A stretch of DNA of 42,958 nucleotides, from NCBI GenBank assembly GCA_018818645.1, contig JAHIRQ010000039.1, positions 1-42,958 on the forward strand. Direction: 5' to 3'. Both the position numbers and the translations under genes were made by a program. The stretch is from Bacillota bacterium (GTDB lineage Bacteria > Bacillota_I > Bacilli_A > Acholeplasmatales > Acholeplasmataceae). Under the pieces are notes generated by a model. That model did no database searches, was not told the origin of the DNA, and worked only from the letters and a program-made list of their open reading frames with translations. Positions 24,598-32,764 of this stretch are shown piece by piece; position 1 is the first letter of the stretch; the number at the start of each line of letters is the position of its first letter.

Positions 24598-25510
24598 GGT
24601 TGTATCCAGTGGAAAATACGTACCCAATACATTAATAACAAATGAGGATTTAGAAAAACTAGTTGAAACATCTGATGAATGGATTATGACCCGTACGGGC
24701 ATAAAAACTAGACATAAGGCTGTTGATGAACTCACAAGTGATATGGCAGTCAAAGCAGCACAAAATGCAATTGAACGTGTGAATTACGATGTATCTAAAA
24801 TTGATTTGATTATTATGGCAACGATAACTGGTGATCAGATGACACCTTCAACAGCTAACTTTGTTCAAGCAAAACTTGGTATTAACCATGAAGCAATGAG
24901 CTTTGATATCAATGCAGCTTGTACCGGTTTTGTTTATGGATTAGAAGTTGCAGCATCACTTTTGCAAACAGGTAGATTTAAAGCAGCACTTGTTATCGGT
25001 GGTGAAACACTCACAAAGATTGTGGATTATACAGATCGAAATACTTGTGTACTTTTCGGCGATGGAGCTGGAGCGATGATTATTGAACCAGCATCATTAG
25101 AAAGAAATAAAGCCTATTTTTTTAATGCTGCAAGAGGTGACTTAAACAATACATTAACAGTTGTAAGTAAGATTAAAATGGATGGTAAAAAAGTTTATCA
25201 ATTTGCAGTAGATGCAATGGAACAAGCAATCCAAAAGGTTTTAGATGATGCAGGATTATTAATCGAAGATATTGATGTCATTATTCCTCATCAGGCAAAT
25301 GAAAGAATTATTCAATCGGTTTCCAAATCTATGGGTATTCCTATGGAAAAATTTATGTTAAACTTAAGTGAGTATGGTAATACTTCAGCAGCAAGTATCC
25401 CAATTACGATTTCCGAATATTATGACCAAAATGAAACCAAAAACAAGAAAATTCTTCTAGTAGGTTTTGGTGGTGGTTTTACATGGGGTAGTGCTATTCT
25501 GCAGTTATAA
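24572..25510 (+). CDS. fabH: Beta-ketoacyl-ACP synthase III
   Basis: The 312-residue protein shows the KAS III triad: Cys117 in NAACTGFVYG, His240 in IIPHQANERI, and Asn270 in SEYGNTSAAS. The ending VGFGGGFTWGSAIL is typical. It condenses an acyl-CoA primer with malonyl-ACP to start fatty-acid chains. AAGGAG placed 6 nt before ATG 24572 sets the start; the gene overlaps accA by 26 bp. No acpP gene lies next to it. Confidence 0.97.
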   Translation: MKMNQPMIKVVSSGKYVPNTLITNEDLEKLVETSDEWIMTRTGIKTRHKAVDELTSDMAVKAAQNAIERVNYDVSKIDLIIMATITGDQMTPSTANFVQAKLGINHEAMSFDINAACTGFVYGLEVAASLLQTGRFKAALVIGGETLTKIVDYTDRNTCVLFGDGAGAMIIEPASLERNKAYFFNAARGDLNNTLTVVSKIKMDGKKVYQFAVDAMEQAIQKVLDDAGLLIEDIDVIIPHQANERIIQSVSKSMGIPMEKFMLNLSEYGNTSAASIPITISEYYDQNETKNKKILLVGFGGGFTWGSAILQL

Positions 25511-25541
25511 TCATCAAATATTAAGAAATGGAAGTTATTTT

Positions 25542-26486
25542 ATGCATAAATTAGCATTAGTATTTGCAGGACAAGGTAGCCAGTATCAAAGGATGGGTCT
25601 GGATTATATAGAAAATAACCCAATGTTTAAAGAAAAAGAGTTGACTGCATCCCAAATTTTGGGATTTGATATGAAAGAGATTTTAGAATCAGCTGATGCT
25701 AGATTCAATGAAACTCAATATGCTCAACCATTAATTTTGTTTTCGTCGATTCTTGGATATGAAACGTTTAAAACGCTAGGTGTTAAACCAGATGCTGTTT
25801 TAGGGTTTAGCTTAGGTGAATACACTGCACTTTATGCTGCAAATGTTTTTTCTTATGAGAACACGATGAAAATCATCTCAAAAAGATCTTTATTGATGCA
25901 GGAATGTGCATCCAAGAATCCTGGTAAAATGGCAGCTATTTTAGGATTGTCAAAAGAAGTAGTCGATAATCTATGTAAAGTGGCATCTCGTGATGGTGTT
26001 GTCGTTGCTGCCAATTATAATTCACCCATACAAGTCGTGATTAGTGGTGAAAGTATTGCACTATATCAAGCAATGGAGCTTGCTAAAGAACTAGGTGCTA
26101 AAAGAGTCGTTGAGCTCAATGTGAGTGGTGCATTTCATTCACCATTGATGAGCGAAGCCGCTAATAATTTATATGAATATGTGAAAACAATTCCATATAA
26201 TGAACCTAAGTACCCTATTTACATGAATACAACAGCACTTCCATTGGTAGCTAATAATCTCTACCTTGAAATGAAGAAACAAGTAGAGTCTTCAGTCTAT
26301 TTCGAACAATCCATCCAACAGATGGTTCAAGATGGGATTACCCATTTTATAGAAATAGGACCTGGCAAGGTTTTGTCAGGACTCATTAAAAAAATAGATA
26401 TCAATTGTGAGGTCACAAACTTAGATAAGTATAGTGATCTTGATAATTTGAAGGGATGGTTAATTGAACATGGATTTACAAAATAA
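25542..26486 (+). CDS. fabD: Malonyl-CoA:ACP transacylase
   Basis: The 314-residue protein starts LALVFAGQGSQYQRMG and has the nucleophile motif GFSLGEYTAL with Ser90; the residue before Ser is Phe where His is usual. His199 in SGAFHSPLM completes the dyad, and FIEIGPGKVLSGL closes the family pattern. It moves malonyl groups to ACP for FabH and FabF. The chosen start ATG 25542 lies 31 nt after fabH; the track start 25467 lies inside fabH. Confidence 0.95.
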   Translation: MHKLALVFAGQGSQYQRMGLDYIENNPMFKEKELTASQILGFDMKEILESADARFNETQYAQPLILFSSILGYETFKTLGVKPDAVLGFSLGEYTALYAANVFSYENTMKIISKRSLLMQECASKNPGKMAAILGLSKEVVDNLCKVASRDGVVVAANYNSPIQVVISGESIALYQAMELAKELGAKRVVELNVSGAFHSPLMSEAANNLYEYVKTIPYNEPKYPIYMNTTALPLVANNLYLEMKKQVESSVYFEQSIQQMVQDGITHFIEIGPGKVLSGLIKKIDINCEVTNLDKYSDLDNLKGWLIEHGFTK

Positions 26487-27213
26487 AGTAGCAATCGTTA
26501 CAGGTGGTGCAGCAGGTATTGGTAGATATATTTCTCTAGAACTTGCAAAAAGAGGCGCAAAAGTTGTCTTAAATTACAATAGAAGTGCTGAGGCTGCAGA
26601 AAGTCTGGTTAAAGAAATAGAAAGCTTTGGAGGTGTTGCTTTTGCAGTGCAAGCAGATATATCTAAATTTGCTGATGCAGAGCGTTTGGTCCAAGAAACA
26701 GTTTCAAAATTTGGTACACTCAATATCTTAGTCAACAATGCAGGGATTACAGATGATGCACTAATTCTTAGAATGAGTGAAGATCAATTTGACCGTGTAA
26801 TCAATACCAATTTAAAGGGTGTATGGAATGTAACGAAGCATGCTGCTAAAACTTTACTGAAATCAGGCTACGGTAGAATCATTAATATTTCAAGTGTCTC
26901 TGGAGTCATGGGTAATGCTGGTCAAACCAATTACAGTGCTGCGAAGGCAGGAGTTATTGGCTTAACAAAAGCACTTGCTCGCGAGTTTGCAGGTCGTGGA
27001 GTTACAGTAAATGCAGTTGCACCAGGCTTTATTGAAACAGAGATGACTAAAAAATTGTCTCCAGAAATTACAGAAGCATGGAGTCAACAAATTCCACTGA
27101 AAAGATTTGGTCAGTCGACCGAAGTTGCTTATGCAGTTGCATTTTTAGCAAGTGAACAAGCAAGTTATATAACTGGCCATACCCTTGAGGTTGATGGCGG
27201 ATTGGTAATGTAG
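26470..27213 (+). CDS. fabG: 3-oxoacyl-ACP reductase
   Basis: The 247-residue protein has the exact length and motifs of FabG: TGGAAGIGRYI for NADPH, NNAGITDD, the Ser of INISSVSG, and the YSAAK motif with Tyr155 and Lys159. The C-terminus ASYITGHTLEVDGGLVM is standard. It reduces the 3-keto group to a 3-hydroxyl using NADPH. It overlaps fabD by 17 bp and is followed after 8 nt by fabF. Confidence 0.97.
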   Translation: MDLQNKVAIVTGGAAGIGRYISLELAKRGAKVVLNYNRSAEAAESLVKEIESFGGVAFAVQADISKFADAERLVQETVSKFGTLNILVNNAGITDDALILRMSEDQFDRVINTNLKGVWNVTKHAAKTLLKSGYGRIINISSVSGVMGNAGQTNYSAAKAGVIGLTKALAREFAGRGVTVNAVAPGFIETEMTKKLSPEITEAWSQQIPLKRFGQSTEVAYAVAFLASEQASYITGHTLEVDGGLVM

Positions 27214-27221
27214 GTGAAGAA

Positions 27222-28457
27222 ATGAAAAGAAGAGTTGTAGTTACTGGAATGGGTTTACTATCTCCAGTTGGAAATACTGTAGAAGAATCATTTAATAATT
27301 TAGTAGCTGGTAAAAACGGTGTCGATTTTATCACGCTTCACGATGCTACTGACTGGAAAGTTAAAATTGCTGGTGAAATCAAAAATTTGAATCTTGAAGA
27401 TTATTTAGATAAAAAAGAAATCAAGAGAGCTGACCGCGTAACCAATATTGCAATGGTCGCAGCTCAAGAAGCGGTTGCTCAGTCTAATTTCTTAAATCAT
27501 ACCTATAATCCATTTCGTGTAGGAACCTTTGTTGGTAGTGGAATTGGTGGTTTAAATACCATTTTTGATGAAACCAAGGTATCTGTTTTACGTGGACAAG
27601 ATAGAATATCTCCATTTTTCATTCCAAATTCGATTATCAATCTAATTGGAGCAAGAATTGGTATTAAATATCAAGCTAAAGGTGCAAATATGCCTCAGGT
27701 TACTGCATGTTCTGCAGCAACAAACTCAATAGGCGAAGCATTTAGAAATATTAGAGATGGTTATTTGGATGCAGCAATTACTGGGGGTTCAGAAGCTCCG
27801 ATTAATGAATTAGGAGTTGGTGGATTTTCTAGCTTAAAAGCACTCAATTTTACAAATGATCCTGAAATTGCATCTGTTCCTTTTGATACAAGAAGAACAG
27901 GATTTGTGATTGCAGAAGCAGCAGGGATTTTAATATTGGAAGAATATGAAGCAGCAGTTAAAAGAAATGCTCCAATTCTTGCAGAAATGGTTGGTTATGG
28001 AACGACATCTGATGCGTTTCACATGACAGCTCCAGATGATGAAGCTAGCGGGATAACTGAATGTATTCGACTTGCATTAGAGGATGCACATATCAAGCCA
28101 GAGCAATTGGGATATATCAATGCACACGGAACATCAACAGTCTTAAATGATAAGCTCGAAACCTTAGGTATTAAAAAAGCTTTAGGTGATGCGGCATATT
28201 TAGTAAATATCAGTTCAACGAAGTCAATGACAGGTCATGCTTTAGGTGCTGCAGGAGCTATTGAAACAATTGCAGTCATTAAAGCATTGGAAACTGGAAA
28301 AATACCTCCTACCATACACTTAAATTCACCAGACCCTGAATGTGATCTCAATTACACACCAAATGTGATGGTGGAACGTGATATAGAATATGCAATGAAC
28401 ATCAACATTGGATTTGGTGGACAAAATGCAGCAATTATATTTAAGAAGGTGAAGTAA
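27222..28457 (+). CDS. fabF: Beta-ketoacyl-ACP synthase II
   Basis: The 411-residue protein begins RRVVVTGMGLLSPVGNTV. The active site shows Cys163 in VTACSAATNSIG, His in NAHGTSTVLND and His in GHALGAAGAIE, and it ends NIGFGGQNAAIIF. It elongates acyl-ACP by two carbons. fabB is not in this operon, so FabF is the only elongating synthase seen. GGTGAAG before the ATG is the ribosome site; its stop shares a base with the fabZ start. Confidence 0.97.
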   Translation: MKRRVVVTGMGLLSPVGNTVEESFNNLVAGKNGVDFITLHDATDWKVKIAGEIKNLNLEDYLDKKEIKRADRVTNIAMVAAQEAVAQSNFLNHTYNPFRVGTFVGSGIGGLNTIFDETKVSVLRGQDRISPFFIPNSIINLIGARIGIKYQAKGANMPQVTACSAATNSIGEAFRNIRDGYLDAAITGGSEAPINELGVGGFSSLKALNFTNDPEIASVPFDTRRTGFVIAEAAGILILEEYEAAVKRNAPILAEMVGYGTTSDAFHMTAPDDEASGITECIRLALEDAHIKPEQLGYINAHGTSTVLNDKLETLGIKKALGDAAYLVNISSTKSMTGHALGAAGAIETIAVIKALETGKIPPTIHLNSPDPECDLNYTPNVMVERDIEYAMNINIGFGGQNAAIIFKKVK

Positions 28458-28885
28458 TGGAACTTACTAGAGAGCAAATCAAAGGAATTATTCCCCATCG
28501 CGATCCCTTTTTATTCCTAGATGAAATCAAGGGTCTTGAAGTCTTAAAAAAAGCGATTGGTATCAAATATGTCAAAGAAGATGATTATTTTTTCAAAGGT
28601 CATTTTCCAGGAAAGCCTGTTATGCCAGGTGTACTCATTATTGAATCTCTTGCACAAGTTGGTGCTGTGATTTTACTTTCACATCCCGACTATGAAGGAA
28701 GAATTGTTTATTTTACTGGTATTTCAAATGCGAAATTTAGAAGAAGTGTATTACCAGGTGATACGCTAGAACTACATTGTGAACTCACGAAAATAAGAAG
28801 AGGATTTGGCTTTGGTTTAGCAAAGGCATATGTAGGCGGAGAACTTGCATGTGAAGCTGAAATTTCATTCGCTATTGGTCAATAA
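28457..28885 (+). CDS. fabZ: 3-hydroxyacyl-ACP dehydratase FabZ
   Basis: The 142-residue hotdog-fold protein has IPHRDPFLFLDEI and the catalytic motif GHFPGKPVMPGVLIIE with His49 and a Glu 14 residues later. It removes water from 3-hydroxyacyl-ACP, giving the enoyl-ACP that FabV or the FabK-like protein can reduce. No fabI or fabM/fabN follows, so unsaturated chain formation is not explained here. Confidence 0.96.
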   Translation: MELTREQIKGIIPHRDPFLFLDEIKGLEVLKKAIGIKYVKEDDYFFKGHFPGKPVMPGVLIIESLAQVGAVILLSHPDYEGRIVYFTGISNAKFRRSVLPGDTLELHCELTKIRRGFGFGLAKAYVGGELACEAEISFAIGQ

Positions 28886-29413
28886 ATGATTCCATATACA
28901 TTGCTTGAATTTGATACGTTAAACTCAACGAGTGATTTCTTGAAAGAGAATCACTCATATTTTCCGCATATGACCATGATTCGTACCAATTATCAAACAA
29001 AAGGAAGAGGTCAGTTTGACCGTTTATGGCTATCCAATAAAAATGAAAATATCATGTTTTCAATATTACTTAAGGATGTAGATATTAATCGAGTAGGAAA
29101 TGTAAAACTTTGGATTTTAGAATCCATAATTACATTCATCAATTTATATCAAATTAATTGCTATTTCAAAGAACCAAACGATATCTATGTTGATGATAAA
29201 AAGATTTGTGGCATTTTAATTGAGACTCAAACATTAGAGACTATCTACGATTATGTTGTTGTAGGTATTGGACTCAATATCAATCAAGAAAGTTTTGACG
29301 GTTTACCTGCAACGTCATTTAGAACTATTTTAAAGACCAAACAGGATATAAAAAAACTTTTTTCTAAGCTAGTCAATATCTTAATTAAAGATTATGAGAA
29401 GTATCAAATATGA
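28886..29413 (+). CDS. birA: Biotin-protein ligase, minimal catalytic form
   Basis: The 175-residue protein starts FDTLNSTSDFL, followed by TKGRGQFDRLWLS (biotinyl-AMP loop) and FKEPNDIYVDDKKICGILIET, in which the catalytic Lys in DDKKICG is present. The usual KWPND motif reads KEPND, a Trp to Glu change. It lacks both the N-terminal DNA-binding domain of regulatory BirA and the C-terminal cap, so it should be a pure ligase. It joins biotin to AccB, the first gene of this operon. It starts directly after the fabZ stop and overlaps bioY by ATGA. Confidence 0.88.
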   Translation: MIPYTLLEFDTLNSTSDFLKENHSYFPHMTMIRTNYQTKGRGQFDRLWLSNKNENIMFSILLKDVDINRVGNVKLWILESIITFINLYQINCYFKEPNDIYVDDKKICGILIETQTLETIYDYVVVGIGLNINQESFDGLPATSFRTILKTKQDIKKLFSKLVNILIKDYEKYQI

Positions 29414-29940
29414 AACTTAAACAGGTAACAAGAATTTCATTATTTGCTGCAATGATTGCAGTAAGTGTGTATCTGATACCACCTATTTCTGTTCCGTTAA
29501 TCAATGTATCATTTACACTTCAAACTTTATTCATTATACTTATAGGATTTATACTCTCACCGCTAGAAGCCTTTCTATCGGTTTTTGTCTATGTCTTTGT
29601 TGGTGCTTTAGGATTTCCAGTATTTAGTGGCTATCGTGGAGGATTATCAGCTTTATTTGGCCCAACTGGTGGATTTATCATAATGTTTCCAGTAATGAGT
29701 CTTTTGATTTCTATTTTTAAATCAAAGGAAAAGAAACATATATACAATTTACTCGTAGGGTTTTTAGTTGGAGTCGTTTTACTCTATTTAGTCGCAAACC
29801 TTTGGTTATCCTACTCATTATCTATAAACTATTTTCAATCATTAGCAGGATTGTTAATTTTTATTCCATTCGATATATTGAAGTTAATATTGGCTTATTT
29901 TATTTATTTGAGATTACCAAAAGAGATTTTTAATTCATGA
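29410..29940 (+). CDS. bioY: Biotin transporter BioY
   Basis: The 176-residue membrane protein has about six segments and the BioY pattern: VPLINVSFTLQTLFIILIGFILSP near 27-50, VYVFVGALGFPVFSGYRGGLSALFGPTGGF near 60-90. It is the substrate-binding S-component for biotin uptake; some BioY proteins work alone and others with an ECF energy module, which is not in the window. It ends the FAS II operon. No bio biosynthesis genes are seen, fitting dependence on imported biotin. Confidence 0.94.
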   Translation: MKLKQVTRISLFAAMIAVSVYLIPPISVPLINVSFTLQTLFIILIGFILSPLEAFLSVFVYVFVGALGFPVFSGYRGGLSALFGPTGGFIIMFPVMSLLISIFKSKEKKHIYNLLVGFLVGVVLLYLVANLWLSYSLSINYFQSLAGLLIFIPFDILKLILAYFIYLRLPKEIFNS

Positions 29941-29962
29941 CATCATAATCAATTTCACATGA

Positions 29963-29968
29963 TATAAT
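29963..29968 (+). promoter_or_regulatory. Candidate -10 for the DUF1295 gene
   Basis: TATAAT lies 33 nt before the start codon, in a 60-nt gap after bioY. No clear -35 is seen. Confidence 0.35.
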
Positions 29969-30000
29969 GAATTGAACAAGTCGTGAAATGGGGAATGTAT

Positions 30001-30897
30001 ATGTCGAAAAAATATCAAAGTATGCTTATTTTATTGGTTTTGTATTTGATAGCAATTATTGTAGGTATCATTCTTTTTCTGAATCTAGAGTCATTAACGC
30101 TCATCCCTAGGTTACTCATCGCTGATATTGCAGCAACTCTAGTTATTTGGATATTCTCACTCATCATTAAAAATGCAAGTGCGTATGATCCATATTGGAG
30201 TGTTATCCCTCCTATAATCTTGATCCTTGTATTTTTTCATCTTGAATTATCCTCATCATTTCCTATCTATCTAATGATTGCAGGATTATCGATTTGGAGC
30301 TTAAGATTAACATACAATTGGGCTGCAAATTGGGAAGGTTTTCATGAGCAGGACTGGAGATATACCATCATGTATCAAAAGTCTCCTAAACTTTTCTTTT
30401 TATCTAATTTATTTGGTATTCAATTATTTCCAACATTGATTGTATTCATTCAATTGATTGGTGCAGTAACCTTCATGAGTGTAGATCCATCTTTATCTAT
30501 GTTCACATGGTTAGGATTCGGTATTATGGTTATTTCAGCATTGATTCAGTTTATAGCTGATGGTCAAATGAGATCCTTTAAACAAAGAACGAAAGGACAA
30601 AAACTGTGTATCGAAGAAGGCTTGTGGAAGTATTCAAGACATCCTAATTATTTCGGTGAAGTGATGGTATGGTGGGGACTTTATGTTATATATTTTGGTT
30701 CTGTCATGAGACTTGATTTATTGATACTTGCTCCAATTGCAATGACATCACTCTTTCTTTTTATCAGTATTCCTTGGATGGAAAAAAAGATTATCAAAAC
30801 TAGACCTGAATATGTTGGTTATCAAAAAAGGGTATCCATGCTCATTCCATTCTTTAGAAAAGAAGAAGAAAACCATAAGATACAAGAAAATGCTTGA
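30001..30897 (+). CDS. DUF1295 family membrane protein (steroid-reductase/isoprenylcysteine methyltransferase-like)
   Basis: The 298-residue protein has about seven membrane segments and the DUF1295 signature GLWKYSRHPNYFGEVMVWWGLY near residue 210-232, together with ADGQMRSFKQ before it. The family is related to steroid 5-alpha-reductases and lipid methyltransferases, and the R-H-P-N-Y-F-G core resembles a cofactor-binding site; the bacterial reaction is not established to my knowledge. TGGGGA placed before ATG 30001 sets the start rather than GTG 29983. Its TGA stop lies within the -35 TTGACA of the next transcript. Confidence 0.85.
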   Translation: MSKKYQSMLILLVLYLIAIIVGIILFLNLESLTLIPRLLIADIAATLVIWIFSLIIKNASAYDPYWSVIPPIILILVFFHLELSSSFPIYLMIAGLSIWSLRLTYNWAANWEGFHEQDWRYTIMYQKSPKLFFLSNLFGIQLFPTLIVFIQLIGAVTFMSVDPSLSMFTWLGFGIMVISALIQFIADGQMRSFKQRTKGQKLCIEEGLWKYSRHPNYFGEVMVWWGLYVIYFGSVMRLDLLILAPIAMTSLFLFISIPWMEKKIIKTRPEYVGYQKRVSMLIPFFRKEEENHKIQENA

Positions 30898-30921
30898 CAA
30901 TTTATTGAATCTCCTTATAAT
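30894..30921 (+). promoter_or_regulatory. Strong promoter of the riboswitch-antiporter transcript
   Basis: TTGACA (30894-30899) and TATAAT (30916-30921) match both consensus hexamers, with a 16-bp spacer. The start of transcription falls at the first bases of the aptamer. The TGA of the -35 is the stop codon of the DUF1295 gene. Confidence 0.85.
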
Positions 30922-30926
30922 CAAAC

Positions 30927-31013
30927 ATGGGAATGAACGTCTCCCAAAGTCAATGACTTAAACCGCAAACAGCTGATGACTTCTACAACATTTTTGTTGT
31001 AGAAGTCTTTTTC
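30927..31013 (+). ncRNA. Fluoride riboswitch (crcB motif) with terminator
   Basis: The leader has the fluoride aptamer pattern: a 5' stem GGGA...TCCC (30929-30945), then AAACCGC (30960-30966), and the conserved 3' segment GCTGATGACTTCTAC (30972-30986), close to the family's GCTGATGACTCCTAC. GACTTCTACAACA (30978-30990) also forms the left arm of a perfect 13-bp terminator stem ending at 31007, followed by T. Aptamer folding and the terminator compete, as in fluoride-on switches. The gene controlled is a cation/proton antiporter. Confidence 0.88.
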
Positions 31014-31025
31014 ATAGGAGGAAAT

Positions 31026-32207
31026 ATGTTACTTTCAGCAGCTCTAATTATACTAACTAGTTTAATACTTTCACAAATCTTTATAAAATTAAAACTTCCT
31101 GGATTGATTGGAATGCTATTAACCGGGATAATATTAGGACCATTCGTTCTGAATCTCATTGACGATAGTATTTTGAATTTGTCAACAGATTTAAGACAGA
31201 TTTCATTAATTGTAATCCTTGTTCGAGCAGGATTATCTTTAGATCTTGAGGACTTAAAAAAGGTTGGTAGACCTGCTATTCTAATGGCTTTCATTCCCGC
31301 AACTGTAGAACTTTTAGCAATCTCACTGCTTGCTCCTATATTTTTTGATATTACATATCTTGAGGCATTAATATTAGGTGCTATCGTTGCTGCAGTATCT
31401 CCTGCAGTGGTTGTACCTAGAATGATAAAGCTCATGGAATCTAAATATGGTACAGAAAAAAAGGTACCACATCTCATTTTAGCTGGAGCATCGATTGATG
31501 ATGTTTATGTCATTGTTTTGTTTGCATCTTTTATACAAGCATATCAAACACAATCATTTCATGTTGCAAGCATTCTACTTATTCCCATTTCTATTTTATT
31601 AGGGGGGGTAATAGGAGTTTTATCTGGTATATTTTTAGTTTGGTTGTTTAAGGTTCTACATATCAGAGATACCCTTAAGGTTTTAATTATTTTCTCAGTT
31701 TCATTTTTATTTATTGTTTTGGAGCAATCCATTGCTCCTTATGTTCCAATTTCAGGATTAGTGGGAGTGATTATTCTAGGTGGAACCATCTTGAAGAAGT
31801 ATGATTTACTCGCTAAAAGATTAGTCAGTAAATTTGAAAAAATTTGGGTAATTGCTGAGATCATGCTATTTGTTTTAGTCGGTGCTGCAGTTGATATTAG
31901 AGTTCTTGTCAATGTAGGTCTTTTATCGATAATCCTTATATTTCTTGCATTAATATTTAGAATGATTGGGGTTTGGATTGCTTTAATACATACCAATTTC
32001 AATAAAAAGGAAAAGTTATTTATCAGTATATCTTATACTCCAAAAGCTACCGTTCAAGCTGCAATTGGAGCAATTCCATTATCACTAGGAATTGCAAGTG
32101 GTAATTTGATCTTAACAATAGCTGTCCTTGCAATCGTCATTACTGCACCATTTGGGGCTATCCTTATGGATAAAACTTATAAAAAACTACTTGTTCTAGA
32201 GAAATGA
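31026..32207 (+). CDS. Cation:proton antiporter (CPA family), fluoride-riboswitch-controlled
   Basis: The 393-residue protein has about 12-13 membrane segments in the CPA fold. The N-terminal LKLPGLIGMLLTGIILGP is the family's first conserved block, and AGASIDDVYVIVLF near 152-165 contains the paired Asp of the transport site. There is no cytosolic TrkA-type domain. Relatives exchange Na+ or K+ for protons; antiporters of this type are among gene classes known downstream of fluoride riboswitches, where they presumably help cells cope with fluoride or the linked acid load. AGGAGG placed 5-6 nt before the ATG supports the start. Trk genes follow with their own promoter. Confidence 0.88.
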   Translation: MLLSAALIILTSLILSQIFIKLKLPGLIGMLLTGIILGPFVLNLIDDSILNLSTDLRQISLIVILVRAGLSLDLEDLKKVGRPAILMAFIPATVELLAISLLAPIFFDITYLEALILGAIVAAVSPAVVVPRMIKLMESKYGTEKKVPHLILAGASIDDVYVIVLFASFIQAYQTQSFHVASILLIPISILLGGVIGVLSGIFLVWLFKVLHIRDTLKVLIIFSVSFLFIVLEQSIAPYVPISGLVGVIILGGTILKKYDLLAKRLVSKFEKIWVIAEIMLFVLVGAAVDIRVLVNVGLLSIILIFLALIFRMIGVWIALIHTNFNKKEKLFISISYTPKATVQAAIGAIPLSLGIASGNLILTIAVLAIVITAPFGAILMDKTYKKLLVLEK

Positions 32208-32208
32208 C

Positions 32209-32237
32209 TTCAAATTATCGATAAAAAAGTGTACAAT
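32209..32237 (+). promoter_or_regulatory. Candidate promoter of the Trk operon
   Basis: TTCAAA and TACAAT are 17 bp apart, overlapping the end of the antiporter gene. The leader of about 105 nt contains two small hairpins, GTATTC-T8-GAATAC and ATCAC...GTGAT. No c-di-AMP riboswitch features are seen. Confidence 0.5.
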
Positions 32238-32346
32238 ATGAATATGGTATTCTTTTTTTTGAATACATAATCACATTTTGGTGATAGAATATTTAAGGTG
32301 TTTTCATTCTTTTACAATCAAAGATATAGACACAAGGAGAATTACT

Positions 32347-32763
32347 ATGAAAAGAAATAAGTTTGTTGTGATTGGTTCAGGACGATTAGGAGCGAACATC
32401 GCAACTAAAATGTCAGAACTTGGCGAAGATGTAATTATTATAGATGCTACTGAAGATTCATTTAGGAAGCTTCAAGAAACTTTTTCAGGCTATCAAGTCG
32501 TTGGTGATGCAACTGACTTATCCGTGCTTGAAAATTCCTATATCAAGCACGCAAAAGCAGTAGTTATAACAACCGACAGCGATAATGTTAATATTTTCTT
32601 ATCTCATATTTGCTATTATGTTTATAATGTACCTAAAATATTCGTCCGTTTGGCTGATACAGATAAAGGTCGTCTTTTAGAAGGCACTTATATAAAAGCT
32701 ATCTATCCATTCACTTTATCTTTAAATGAATTTATGAATTTAAGCGAAGTGGAGGAAGAATAA
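32347..32763 (+). CDS. TrkA-N (RCK_N) domain protein, short form
   Basis: The 138-residue protein is one RCK_N Rossmann domain: FVVIGSGRLGANIATKMSELGEDVIIID binds the dinucleotide, and VVGDATDLSVLENSYIKHAKAVVITTDSDNVN follows. There is no TrkA-C domain. RCK proteins gate K+ transporters according to NAD(H), ATP or c-di-AMP. It lies 1 nt before a second TrkA-type gene, and together they probably form the regulatory ring of the TrkH downstream. AAGGAG before ATG 32347 sets the start; the track start at 32278 is upstream of it. Confidence 0.85.
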   Translation: MKRNKFVVIGSGRLGANIATKMSELGEDVIIIDATEDSFRKLQETFSGYQVVGDATDLSVLENSYIKHAKAVVITTDSDNVNIFLSHICYYVYNVPKIFVRLADTDKGRLLEGTYIKAIYPFTLSLNEFMNLSEVEEE

Positions 32764-32764
32764 G

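Noticed and set aside
30983-31477. Minus-strand ORF of 164 residues
   Set aside because: It is antisense to the antiporter gene and the riboswitch terminator; composition looks like a complement of a membrane protein gene.
32238-32346. c-di-AMP (ydaO) riboswitch before the Trk genes
   Set aside because: The leader is only about 105 nt and shows just two small AT-rich hairpins without the ydaO conserved segments.
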